Part shown: piece after piece, positions 8,962 to 17,653 of the stretch | Numbering within the stretch: the stretch's first letter is position 1 | Layout: each line of letters begins with the position of its first letter | From: Marivita sp046591575 | Lineage (GTDB): Bacteria > Pseudomonadota > Alphaproteobacteria > Rhodobacterales > Rhodobacteraceae | Assembly: GCF_046591575.1 (NCBI RefSeq) | Contig: NZ_JBIQWA010000007.1 | Coordinates: forward strand, 62,001 to 126,000 | Length of the DNA stretch: 64,000 nt | Direction of reading: 5' to 3' | The notes under the pieces: model-generated | Told to the model about the DNA's origin: nothing | The model's input: the letters and a program-made list of their open reading frames with translations, nothing else | The model's database searches: none | Made by a program: the position numbers and the translations under genes

Positions 8962-10064
8962 TAGGCGTAATCTGTCGCCTCGACATCCTCGGCTTTGTTC
9001 AGGACCACACCAAGAAGCGGAATTTTATCGCCAAGGCGACGCTCTGTTTCCTTGATGTCCTTGGCCCGGGTCATTCCGCCAGCGGCAACAATCAACAAGG
9101 CGTCGATATGTGGACGCATCGCCAGAACGTCATCATTCAACAAGGCGGGCGGCAGATCGAACAGCATCACATCGGGTTGGAAGGTTGTTTCAATCTCCTG
9201 CAGGACACGGTCTGTCGACGGGTCTTGCAACAATTCGGCAGCGTAGGGTTCGGTTAACCCGTTAAATCCTATTGCCACATGAGAGCCGGCAGAAATGTCG
9301 TTGCTGGCGAAGCCCTGAAGATGATGGTCCGGCGCGATATCATCGCGTAGCATATCGCCAATTACACCGGGATCTTGCACGCTAAAAATTTTGTGTAGAC
9401 TGGGGTTGCGCATATCAAGGTCGAGAAGGACCGCTTTGCAGTTTTCCTGCCGTGACAGGCTGATCGCTAAATTGGCGGCGGTAAATGTTTTCCCGCAGTT
9501 TTTCGTTGGCGATGTGATCGCAACGCGCCGCCAGCCGTTTTCAGCCAAAGCTTGCAACATCCGGGTCCGAAGGATGTCGAACCGCGTATGCGAAAGATCA
9601 TCCCGAAGCGCCGTTATCACATTATGTTTGGCCAGTTTCTGCGGGTTCAGTTCAAATCTATCCAGCTTTTGCCACGCCTGTTCTGGATCATAGGGCGCAG
9701 GTGCAGGCGCAGTCTTTTTCGATTCAGGAGCCTTGCCCAGAACAAGCGGTGTCTTGGGTTTTGCGGGCGTATCGACCGCGCGGGTTGTTACAGGCCCAGC
9801 CGGTTGAGCGGGAACGGGCTCCGCAGACGGTTCCTTTGGTTTTGCCGTCTGTGCAACCGCCTCTGCCGCAGCAACCTCTGCGCGCAGGCGTGCCGTTTCA
9901 AGTTCGGCTTTACGCTGCAACAGTGCTTCTTTCTCTTCAAGAAGCTTCTTGAGGCGAAGATCCCGCGACGCGTCACCTTTGGTGCGGATGTCGGTTTTCT
10001 TTTGAGGTGCGGCAACCTCGGCTTTGCGCCGTTTTCGGCGCTGAAATTTTGGCTGTTCTGTCAT
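8958..10064 (-). CDS. CpsD/CapB-like (BY-kinase-type) ATPase of polysaccharide export
   Basis: This 368-residue cytoplasmic protein has a basic start, a charged coiled-coil segment (about 30-75) and a Pro/Ala-rich linker to about 125. The C-terminal half is a MinD/BY-kinase ATPase: a P-loop in SPTKNCGKTF, Walker A' AVLLDLDMRNPS and a Walker-B-like VMLFDLPPALL. BY-kinases pair with Wzz-type proteins to control polymerisation through tyrosine phosphorylation, and the Wzz gene is the convergent neighbour. The tail ends in only two tyrosines (TDYAY), fewer than the classical tyrosine cluster, and the P-loop has NC where GE is usual. It may be a regulatory ATPase rather than a full kinase. A 148-bp gap separates it from the upstream fusion gene. 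Confidence 0.8.
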   Translation of the reverse strand: MTEQPKFQRRKRRKAEVAAPQKKTDIRTKGDASRDLRLKKLLEEKEALLQRKAELETARLRAEVAAAEAVAQTAKPKEPSAEPVPAQPAGPVTTRAVDTPAKPKTPLVLGKAPESKKTAPAPAPYDPEQAWQKLDRFELNPQKLAKHNVITALRDDLSHTRFDILRTRMLQALAENGWRRVAITSPTKNCGKTFTAANLAISLSRQENCKAVLLDLDMRNPSLHKIFSVQDPGVIGDMLRDDIAPDHHLQGFASNDISAGSHVAIGFNGLTEPYAAELLQDPSTDRVLQEIETTFQPDVMLFDLPPALLNDDVLAMRPHIDALLIVAAGGMTRAKDIKETERRLGDKIPLLGVVLNKAEDVEATDYAY

Positions 10065-10212
10065 AATTCAGCCCCACATCCCGACATCGTCCTGCATTCA
10101 CATAAGCACTGGGCGCACACACATCCACGCCCCGTGTCTATCGCAGTGCAATCTGTCAAGAATACGTCCGATTTGAGGGGATTGTTGATCAAGGCAGGCA
10201 AATAGCTGCCAG

Positions 10213-12321
10213 TCAGAACCCAAAAAGATTGGCTTTGGCGACCGCCTTATCAATAAAACGCGTCTTGTCCGGCTCGGGTCTCCAGCCAAGGTCTGCCTTC
10301 GGTTTGGTGTTCACGAACGGAGAAAGATGGGCGCGGCTTTTCCAATCGGCCAAGGACGGGCGCGTTAAACCGCGACGGCGCAATGCATAGACTTTGAGCG
10401 CATGTTTCACGGCATCCGCCGCCCAGAACATCGTCAGGTTTCCCGTGCTCACCCGAATGCGCGCGCCCAGCGTTGTATGAATTGCGTCGAAATATCCCTG
10501 TGCGCTTAGCATCGGCTCGCCAACAAGATTGTAGCTTTGACCGACCGCGTCGGGATGATCCCCCATCAGGATCAGACCCTCGGCGACATCGTCGATCAAC
10601 ACAAAAGGCAGAATATTCAGCCCGCTTCCCCAAATCCGAACCGCGCCTGCCCCATGCCAACGGCCGATTCCCCAATGCTGCAAAGGCCCGCCGTGACCAA
10701 CCACAATGCCCGGTCGCGCAATGACCAATGGCAAGCCGTCACGCCGGTGCATGTCCAGCAGCCGTCTTTCGCACTCTGCCTTGGACCGGGCATACATGTT
10801 GCGATCGGTCATGTCCTTCGGGAAGGCGGTATCCTCGGTGATCTTTTGGGTCGGTGTCGACATATCGTAGCTGGCGATGGTCCCGGTATAGACAAGGCGC
10901 GACACACCCGCCTCCTGACACGCTTCGGCGATCCGAACAGCGACGCCCACGTCATGCTCTAGCGCGTCGTCCCAAGTTCCCTCCAGTGACCGGGCAAGGT
11001 TATAAACAACATCAATTCCCTGCATCGCCTTGACCAGCGCTGCCTTGTCGTAAAGCGACACTCCAACCGTTTCGACCTGATCAGGAAGGTCGGGAAACGG
11101 TCCATGACGTCCACGGCTCAGAACGCGCACATCCTGACCTTTCGCCACCAAAGCCCGCGTCAACGCGCGCCCGATGAAACCGGTGCCGCCAATGACCATC
11201 GCCGTTGGTTTTGGATCGCGCGTTTTGGCCTTTGGTTTAGCCGCCGCAAGAGTGTCAGCGGGAAGCTGCTTCAACACATGGTCCAGCGCCGTCATCACCG
11301 CGACGGCGCTTTGCCCCGAAAAGCGGGGATCAGCAGGGGTGTTCTTGCGCAATGGTCCATAGATGGCCGCACTCATGCCTTGAAAGCTGAGTGCGTAGGC
11401 GGATTTGCGATTGAGAGAGGCCACTTGCGTAACCGCGTTGCCAATGCCCTCGCGCAGATGCTGCCAGCTGAGATCCAATTGCTTGCGCAGGGGATTCAGA
11501 ACAAGATCAGATGCGTTTTCCCGCTCTATGACCAACGTATCAGACGCAAAATCCAATCGCGCCCGCCCCGACGATCCACGCAGCGTCAGCGACCTGTCAT
11601 CAATCGTTTCGACCATCGAAATGGTCAGCGTCACATCCACCGCCCCGACCTTTGCCATGATACGCCAGGCCTGATGGCGTGTATCCTCGCCCGGCAGATC
11701 AATGGGCTTTGAAAGCTTGACGGACTGAATATCCGGCGTGCCAAACAGATCGACAATAAACCCCATCAGATGCGGGCCCAGCTCAAGCAGCAGATTTTTG
11801 GGTTCGCGCAACAGCCAAATGCCAAAGGGGCCCGAGCGCAATGGCGCAAGCGGCAGGCACCAATGCACCTCGGCGATTGAAACCCGACCCAAGTCACCTT
11901 TTTCGAGCATGGTTTTCAGGCGGCCATAGGACGGCAGGCCCATGAAATTGTGGCCCGCGTGAAAGCGCACCCCGTGTTCCTGTGCGGCAGCCTCTATCTC
12001 GGCAGTTTCCGCAGCCGATGTCGAAACCGGTTTCTCGACCAGCACATGCAATCCCCCACGCAGACATTGCAGGGCAATAGAATGATGCAGATGGGGGGGT
12101 GTCAGAATGTGCACTGCATCACACAGACCAGCGTCGATCAACTCGGTGACATCGCGAAACCTTTGAACGCCAAGCCCGTCTGCCAAGGCTTTGGCCGCCG
12201 CTTCGGATGGGTCACAAACCGCAGTGATCTCTACCCCATCCGTGGCGCGCAACGCATCCGCATGCCAGCTGGCTATATATCCGGCCCCGATCAGGCCAAC
12301 ACGAATTTTGGAAGACGCCAT
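10213..12321 (-). CDS. Fusion of Gfo/Idh/MocA oxidoreductase and NAD-dependent epimerase/dehydratase
   Basis: This 702-residue two-domain protein carries, in residues 1-350, a Gfo/Idh/MocA dehydrogenase: GLIGAGYIA at 9-17, EKPV at 96-99 and a candidate catalytic His184. Residues 372-702 are an extended short-chain dehydrogenase/epimerase: GGTGFIG at 378-384, a serine/threonine region in YTGTIASYD near 478-486, and YARSK with Tyr510 and Lys514. Both domains look intact. Such enzymes oxidise, epimerise or dehydrate sugars or their nucleotide derivatives in the cytoplasm. The gene is the fifth in a reverse-strand run, 11 bp after a glycosyltransferase, and the same run also encodes separate Gfo and epimerase proteins. 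The substrate is unknown. Confidence 0.88.
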   Translation of the reverse strand: MASSKIRVGLIGAGYIASWHADALRATDGVEITAVCDPSEAAAKALADGLGVQRFRDVTELIDAGLCDAVHILTPPHLHHSIALQCLRGGLHVLVEKPVSTSAAETAEIEAAAQEHGVRFHAGHNFMGLPSYGRLKTMLEKGDLGRVSIAEVHWCLPLAPLRSGPFGIWLLREPKNLLLELGPHLMGFIVDLFGTPDIQSVKLSKPIDLPGEDTRHQAWRIMAKVGAVDVTLTISMVETIDDRSLTLRGSSGRARLDFASDTLVIERENASDLVLNPLRKQLDLSWQHLREGIGNAVTQVASLNRKSAYALSFQGMSAAIYGPLRKNTPADPRFSGQSAVAVMTALDHVLKQLPADTLAAAKPKAKTRDPKPTAMVIGGTGFIGRALTRALVAKGQDVRVLSRGRHGPFPDLPDQVETVGVSLYDKAALVKAMQGIDVVYNLARSLEGTWDDALEHDVGVAVRIAEACQEAGVSRLVYTGTIASYDMSTPTQKITEDTAFPKDMTDRNMYARSKAECERRLLDMHRRDGLPLVIARPGIVVGHGGPLQHWGIGRWHGAGAVRIWGSGLNILPFVLIDDVAEGLILMGDHPDAVGQSYNLVGEPMLSAQGYFDAIHTTLGARIRVSTGNLTMFWAADAVKHALKVYALRRRGLTRPSLADWKSRAHLSPFVNTKPKADLGWRPEPDKTRFIDKAVAKANLFGF

Positions 12322-12332
12322 ATGCGAACCCT

Positions 12333-13301
12333 TTATTTGTATTCGATAATGCGCATTTGCGCCTGGGTCAGTCGCCGCCAGTGATAGCGCAACATACCGA
12401 TCACATTCGGAAACTTGGACAAGGTGAGATAAACCGCGTGATGCAGTGCCTCCGTCCGGGGCAAACCATCAGCCAGCAATCCCTTTGCCGTTCGAGCGTA
12501 AGACATGCCGTAAACACCCAGAACCAGAAGCGGCACACCGGTCCACACAATCGCCCCGATCACCGCGATACCCGGCAGGATCGCCCCATAGACCCAAGCG
12601 CGGTGTCGTTCACGCACAAAATAATCGGGGTGCAGATGACCAACTTGTGCAAACCCGTGACCGGTGCGCTCTGCGCGTTTCCACCATTGCGAAAATCGGG
12701 TCATGTTTGCGTCATGCCGCGCCATATCCTGTGCGATCCGTTCCAGCCGCCAACCTGCTTTGCGCAACCGTGTGCAAAACTCGTCATCCTCGGCCGCAAT
12801 CACAGTCGGATCAAAGCCACCTACATCCTCAAAGGCGCGGGTGCGCACCATCATATTGCCGCTACAGGCCAAAATCTCTCCGGCAGGGCGTTTCCATTCA
12901 ACATCGAACATCTGGTTATATACGGTCGCGTCGCGCCGCATTTCTGCGGCTTGTCCGGTGATCAGCCCCAAATCTTCATGAAGTTGCAACCGGGCCAAGC
13001 CCTTGGCCAGCCACCCATCGGCCATGGTGCAATCGCCGTCAAGAAATTGCACCGCCCGCGCAGGCGGACCCAAAGCGTTCAGGGCGTCAAAGCCCGCATT
13101 GCGCGCGCGGGCTGCGGTGAACGGCACGGACATATCCAGATTGACCACCTCGGCACCGGCTTTTTGTGCATTCGCAACGCTCTCATCGGACGACCCGCTA
13201 TCCACGTAAACCACCCGCCGCGCCTGTGGCATGACCGATGCCAGCGAATTGACCAACCGCACCCCTTCGTTGCGTCCGATCAGCACCACATCAACCGTCA
13301 T
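12333..13301 (-). CDS. Family 2 glycosyltransferase
   Basis: This 322-residue protein starts VDVVLIGRNEG and has YVDSGSSDES and a metal/sugar-nucleotide site in QFLDGDC near residue 90. The acceptor-region EDDEFCTRLRKAGW is typical of GT-A fold family 2 enzymes. A hydrophobic stretch near 240-270 may attach it to the membrane. Its start codon overlaps the stop of the GT4 gene by 4 bp (ATGA), so the two are translationally coupled. It is likely one of the sequential transferases that build the repeat unit on a lipid carrier. Sugar specificity cannot be deduced. Confidence 0.9.
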   Translation of the reverse strand: MTVDVVLIGRNEGVRLVNSLASVMPQARRVVYVDSGSSDESVANAQKAGAEVVNLDMSVPFTAARARNAGFDALNALGPPARAVQFLDGDCTMADGWLAKGLARLQLHEDLGLITGQAAEMRRDATVYNQMFDVEWKRPAGEILACSGNMMVRTRAFEDVGGFDPTVIAAEDDEFCTRLRKAGWRLERIAQDMARHDANMTRFSQWWKRAERTGHGFAQVGHLHPDYFVRERHRAWVYGAILPGIAVIGAIVWTGVPLLVLGVYGMSYARTAKGLLADGLPRTEALHHAVYLTLSKFPNVIGMLRYHWRRLTQAQMRIIEYK

Positions 13302-14554
13302 TCGGCCAACTCCGGATCAGGCCGCAAACCGGGCTTGGGGGTATCTGTGGCATAGGCGCTAAACAAATGGGACAGCCACCGGGCCTCGGTTGCCGCATCA
13401 TACTCCTGCAGCACCTTGCGTCGTCCGGCCGCGCCAAATGTCTGGCGCTGTGTTGCGTCCCGCAACATATCCTCTAACGCGGCGATAAACGCGTCGGTGT
13501 CGCCCGGCGGAACAACGCGTCCACTGACACCATCCTCGACCAGCTCGGGCACACCGGCGATCCGCGTGGTGACAACGGGAACCTGTGCCGCCATGGCTTC
13601 CATCAACACAACCGGCACACCTTCGGCAAAACTGGGCAGGACAAACACGTCCGCTTGCGCCAATTCCTCGGCGACTTCTGCCTGCGACCGATATCCCAAA
13701 AAGGTCACACGGTCCTGTAACCCCCGTTTCGCGACCTCTTTTTCCAGTGTTTCGCGGTCCGGTCCGTCGCCAACCAACCGCAAATCGAGATCAGGATGGG
13801 TGTTTGCCAGACGCGCCACCGCATCGACCAGAATCGGCACACCTTTAACCGCCGCCAATCGCCCAACAAACAGCGCACGTTGCCCTGTATGATCGGGCTG
13901 AGCGGCATAGCGTGACGGGTCCACGCCGCAATGCACGATGTGAAAGCGCGGCCAATGCTTTGCGTCGGCAAAGCACATAAGCTGAGATCGGCAGAAATGA
14001 CTAATGCAAGACACAAACGATGCGCGCGCGGCCTTTTCGTCGATCCTCCAATGGTGCGGCTCGAAAAAGATGTCAGGCCCGTGTATCGTAAAACTCCACC
14101 GAATGCCCGACAACGCCCCTGCCAGCATCGCAACCGTACAGGATGCCTTGGCGATATGATTGTGCAGATGTGTGACGCCTTCCTGGTCCAGCTTGTGAGC
14201 AAGCACACCAGCCTCAATAAAGTAGATCAGATTGTAGAGCCGTCCTTTGATGCCCTTGGGCGCAGTGCTCCAGGCAAGAGCCAAAGCCGAGAGATATCGG
14301 CGCGGCGTCTTCATCCATGTGACATGCGCCTTGATCAAGGTTCCCGGATGTTTTGCCGCATCAATCACTTTGAACGTGCGCGTGTGTTCATCCCGCTGTT
14401 CGGGGCCAACCAGATGTTCGGCACCGGTCGTTCTGATCGAGCAGGTCAGAACCTCATGCCCCAAACGCCGCAAATGGGCGACCTCGCGCTGGATAAAGGT
14501 GTCGCTTGCGCGGGGATATTCACCGGTGAGGTAAGCCAGTTTCGGAAGGGTCAT
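13298..14554 (-). CDS. Family 4 glycosyltransferase
   Basis: This 418-residue GT-B protein opens KLAYLTGEYPRASDTFIQ. It carries the GT4 donor-site motif around GYRSQAEVAEELAQADVFVLPS and the EGVPVVLMEAMAAQVPVV segment, whose glutamates bind the nucleotide sugar. The ATG at 14554 was chosen because a GGGAGG ribosome-binding site lies 7 bp upstream and the codon overlaps the preceding gene's stop by 4 bp; an ATG 5 codons earlier lacks this spacing. It is expected in the cytoplasm, making a retaining linkage in polysaccharide assembly. Donor and acceptor are not evident. Confidence 0.9.
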   Translation of the reverse strand: MTLPKLAYLTGEYPRASDTFIQREVAHLRRLGHEVLTCSIRTTGAEHLVGPEQRDEHTRTFKVIDAAKHPGTLIKAHVTWMKTPRRYLSALALAWSTAPKGIKGRLYNLIYFIEAGVLAHKLDQEGVTHLHNHIAKASCTVAMLAGALSGIRWSFTIHGPDIFFEPHHWRIDEKAARASFVSCISHFCRSQLMCFADAKHWPRFHIVHCGVDPSRYAAQPDHTGQRALFVGRLAAVKGVPILVDAVARLANTHPDLDLRLVGDGPDRETLEKEVAKRGLQDRVTFLGYRSQAEVAEELAQADVFVLPSFAEGVPVVLMEAMAAQVPVVTTRIAGVPELVEDGVSGRVVPPGDTDAFIAALEDMLRDATQRQTFGAAGRRKVLQEYDAATEARWLSHLFSAYATDTPKPGLRPDPELAE

Positions 14555-15486
14555 ATGTCGCCTCCCCAATCAGGAGCCGGATTTGGAAGGCTGTTTTCAT
14601 AGGATAGCGCGGCGAACCGATACCCCATCGGCAACATGCGCTGCCTCAGCACATTTTCGCGCAATACCCCAGGCATCTTGCCGGAAATCGGCCTAAGCAC
14701 ACGCGCAGCGGACCAAACCGCCTTCCAGGGCAAAGGTATAGTGACCGCTGGCCAGCCCTTTTTTTTCAATGCGGCAATGGTATCTCTGCGCGAGGGCAAT
14801 TCCGGATCAAGGATCACGCCGGTTTCTGTTGATCGGCTCAAGGTTGCCTGAACCAGCCCGGCGGCACAGCGATCAACATGACACATTGGCAATGGGCTGT
14901 CGTCCCCGATCCGAAACAGGATCGGCCCCACAGCCACACCCAAATGCGCGTTCCAGACGTGATCGGTGTCATACACAATCCCCGGTCGCACAATCGCCAG
15001 ACTGTCCAGCCCCGCCGAACGCGCCAGGGTTTCTTGCCGTACTTTCGCACCGGAATAAGCGTCGCGCGACAAGGCCGGGTTTTCCAACGGGCAGTCATCT
15101 GTCAGGGCATCCCCGATGGGCACCTGAATGGCGTCAAACACGGCAATAGTGCTGGCCAGTGTCATATGTCCGACCCCGGTTTGCGCCATTGCCGCAAGCA
15201 CCCGCTCTGTGCCGCCAAGCGTCAGGTTTTTGTGATCATCCGGATCACCGGACATCGCCGCCGCAAGATGAATAACTGCGTCACAGCCGTCCAATGCGGC
15301 GGCAAGCTGATCAACCGCGTCCTCTTTGGTCAGATCTGCGGTCACAAAGGTCACGCCCGCCTGTGGCTTGCCCGTGCTGCGTTGAACCGCCACCACCTCC
15401 AATCCCGCGTTCAGGGCGGCCCGGAGCGTGGCGCGTCCAATAAAGCCGGACGCCCCGGTCAATAGGATACGCTTCACTTCGCCCAC
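14551..15486 (-). CDS. NAD-dependent epimerase/dehydratase
   Basis: This 311-residue extended short-chain dehydrogenase has the Rossmann motif LLTGASGFIG at its start, VIHLAA near 75, and a catalytic-type Ser and YSGAK (Tyr-x-x-x-Lys) near 140-145. It should interconvert or dehydrate a nucleotide sugar. The start is not certain: GTG at 15486 is given, but GTG at 15477 (protein beginning VKRILLTG) overlaps the upstream stop as GTGA and fits the fold equally well. It sits between a Gfo-type oxidoreductase and the GT4 gene in an overlapping run, so it probably makes the sugar that these transferases use. Confidence 0.88.
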   Translation of the reverse strand: MGEVKRILLTGASGFIGRATLRAALNAGLEVVAVQRSTGKPQAGVTFVTADLTKEDAVDQLAAALDGCDAVIHLAAAMSGDPDDHKNLTLGGTERVLAAMAQTGVGHMTLASTIAVFDAIQVPIGDALTDDCPLENPALSRDAYSGAKVRQETLARSAGLDSLAIVRPGIVYDTDHVWNAHLGVAVGPILFRIGDDSPLPMCHVDRCAAGLVQATLSRSTETGVILDPELPSRRDTIAALKKKGWPAVTIPLPWKAVWSAARVLRPISGKMPGVLRENVLRQRMLPMGYRFAALSYENSLPNPAPDWGGDI

Positions 15487-16601
15487 GGCATCGGCTCCAT
15501 TGGATCACAGCGCGTGGTCATGATCTGTGCGCCAGACCTGTCGCCCGCGTTCTGAATCGCCAGGGTGACTTCGGTCATGTGGAGTGCAAAGTCGTTCGAC
15601 ATCCTTGAGGGACGCTCCTCGCGCAGCGCGTCCAGCATTTCGGCAGGTCCAAGGCAGAAATTCATCGCGGCAGCCCCCCAACGCGCCACTTTTGGGTGCG
15701 TTGGTTGCGCCAGTTTGATCCGCTTTGGAAAAGGCGATTCCATCAATCTACGCCGCACTGTTATCCGCTTGGCAAAGGTCACCTTGGCGGAATTGTCCCA
15801 GGCCGCCCGACAGGCCAACACACCTTTGTCGCCGATGATCCGGATCTGATGGTTATGTGGCGCAACAATCGAGCAGGTCAGCCGCGTCATGGGGCCGTTT
15901 TCAAAGAACAGCGTGGCAACCGACACATCCGGAGCAAACGGTCCGGTCCCTTCCTTGTCCGGCACCGTCTCAGCCGAGGCTGCGACAACGCTCCGCACAG
16001 TCCCGAACCACGCAATCAGCCAGCCAAGGTAATAGCCCGCATGTTCCAGCGTACAGCCCACCCGAAATTCGTCTTCAAACGGCCAGGGGGCCCCGGTGTC
16101 TGACACCCACTTTTTATACGCCGCCTGTGGGACGAACCCGTCATCCAGCTCTGCATAGATCACGCGCGGCGTACCTGCGATGTTGGTGCGAAGCGCATGT
16201 CCCAGCGTTTGCGCCGCTTCACCCAAAACACTGCACGGCGCAGAGGCCAGCATCAGATCCGCGGCCTTGGCCTGCTGATGCAGGGTCTTGGCGTCGGCCA
16301 AAGTCATAGCAAGCGGTTTTTCCGAATAGGTATGACATCCCGCCGACAGACAGGCCGTGTTAATATCAAAATGTGCCGATGGATTTGTCAGGTTCAACAC
16401 GATGCCATCGCGCGGATGCTGATCAAGAAGCGCCTGGAGCGAAGACACCTTTGAAACGCCCCAATGCGCACAGAACTGCGTCAATCGCGCCGCGTCATGG
16501 TCATAGACCCCGGCCACCTGAATGCCGTCCATCGCCTTCAAAGATCGCATATAAAGGTCGGCGACAAAGCCACATCCAATGATCGACACCACACCTGTCA
16601 T
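15474..16601 (-). CDS. Gfo/Idh/MocA family oxidoreductase
   Basis: This 375-residue protein has a dinucleotide-binding start SIIGCGFVADLYMR and the hallmark EKPLAM near 93-98. The C-terminal alpha/beta domain carries a histidine in LEHAGYYLGW that matches the family's catalytic position. It is the first gene of the reverse-strand polysaccharide operon, with GGGAGA as ribosome-binding site 6 bp before the ATG. A perfect 18-bp palindrome lies just upstream and could control the whole operon. It probably oxidises a sugar or cyclitol intermediate at the expense of NAD(P). It differs enough from the Gfo half of the fusion gene that the two are probably not interchangeable. Confidence 0.88.
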   Translation of the reverse strand: MTGVVSIIGCGFVADLYMRSLKAMDGIQVAGVYDHDAARLTQFCAHWGVSKVSSLQALLDQHPRDGIVLNLTNPSAHFDINTACLSAGCHTYSEKPLAMTLADAKTLHQQAKAADLMLASAPCSVLGEAAQTLGHALRTNIAGTPRVIYAELDDGFVPQAAYKKWVSDTGAPWPFEDEFRVGCTLEHAGYYLGWLIAWFGTVRSVVAASAETVPDKEGTGPFAPDVSVATLFFENGPMTRLTCSIVAPHNHQIRIIGDKGVLACRAAWDNSAKVTFAKRITVRRRLMESPFPKRIKLAQPTHPKVARWGAAAMNFCLGPAEMLDALREERPSRMSNDFALHMTEVTLAIQNAGDRSGAQIMTTRCDPMEPMPWAK

Positions 16602-16625
16602 GTTGCATCTCCCAAACAGGAGCCA

Positions 16626-16643
16626 CCCCAGCAGCTGCTGGGG
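16626..16643. promoter_or_regulatory. Perfect 18-bp palindrome CCCCAGCAGCTGCTGGGG upstream of the polysaccharide operon
   Basis: The palindrome lies 24-42 bp before the start of the Gfo gene, in the 265-bp divergent gap shared with the TagA-like gene. It could be an operator or, in the reverse-strand mRNA, a hairpin just ahead of the ribosome-binding site. The rest of the gap, about 16690-16790, is AT-rich and probably holds the divergent promoters, but I could not place -35/-10 boxes with confidence. Confidence 0.5.
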
Positions 16644-16866
16644 ATCAGACAGGTGGTCGGCTGTGTCACGATCTGCTCTCGGTTTCGTCTCGGGGTTTCG
16701 CGGCGTCTTAGATCAAACAATAATGGTCATAATTCGACAAAACTGAAATATCTCATGTGTCGCATTCGGAACCATTGTAACATGTCTTGAATTTGCAGCG
16801 CTCTTGCCCCGTTTTGGCCCTATGACCCGGATACGCCACCCCTCAACGATCACAAAGGAGCTGAAG

Positions 16867-17649
16867 ATGCGCTTTTGGGGCAACGCGTTTGATGTGTCTG
16901 TAAACGTGCCGGATTGGGCCGCGCTGACGCGTCATGTCACCACCCGCCTGCAAAACGGCGAGGGGTTTTCTTTGGCGACCCTTAATCTGGATCATCTGGT
17001 CAAGCTTCGCACCGACGCGCGGTTTCGCGAGGCCTATGCGACACAGGATCTGGTGGTTGCTGACGGCAATCCCATTGTCTGGATGTCGAAAGTGGCAGGC
17101 CGACCGGTTGACCTGATCCCCGGATCGGACGCCATCCTGCCGCTGAGCCGCATTGCGGCGGATCACGGAAAAACCATCGCGCTTGTGGGCAGCACGGCTG
17201 ACACATTGCAGCGCGCCAAAACCCATCTTGAGACAACCGTGCCCGGAACGCGGGTGGTGGCGACGATTGCCCCTGAAATGGGGTTTGATCCTTTTGGCCA
17301 AAGTGCGGATGACGTTCTTGACGCGTTACAGCAGGCCAATGCCGACCTGGCGTTTCTTGCGCTGGGCGCGCCGAAACAGGAATTGTTCGCAGCGTATGGG
17401 CGAAGGACACTCAAGTCCGTTGGATTTGTATCCATCGGGGCCGGACTTGATTTCTTTTCCGGCTCTCAGGTGCGTGCGCCCGCATGGGTGAGGGCGATTG
17501 CGATGGAATGGTTGTGGCGCGCGCTGTCCCAACCTGCGCGTTTAATCCCGCGATACGCGAAATGCTTTGCCATCCTGCCTACCGAAATCGTCCACGCGCT
17601 CAGGCAACGCGCAGAGCCGGCCCGGGATCGACAAACCAAACGAGGCTGA
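16867..17649 (+). CDS. WecG/TagA/CpsF family glycosyltransferase
   Basis: This 260-residue GT26 protein carries the family hallmarks TLNLDHLVKLR, VVADGNPIVW (with the conserved Asp of the active site) and FLALGAPKQELF, and a later GAGLDFFSG. The C terminus is basic and amphipathic, as in peripherally membrane-attached members. The family transfers ManNAc-type or related sugars onto a lipid-linked primer. ATG 16867 was chosen for its AGGAG site 6 bp upstream. The gene is divergent from the polysaccharide operon and convergent with the ABC transporter, so it is the outer boundary of the surface-glycan locus and may add an early sugar in its pathway. Confidence 0.9.
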   Translation: MRFWGNAFDVSVNVPDWAALTRHVTTRLQNGEGFSLATLNLDHLVKLRTDARFREAYATQDLVVADGNPIVWMSKVAGRPVDLIPGSDAILPLSRIAADHGKTIALVGSTADTLQRAKTHLETTVPGTRVVATIAPEMGFDPFGQSADDVLDALQQANADLAFLALGAPKQELFAAYGRRTLKSVGFVSIGAGLDFFSGSQVRAPAWVRAIAMEWLWRALSQPARLIPRYAKCFAILPTEIVHALRQRAEPARDRQTKRG

Positions 17650-17653
17650 CCGG

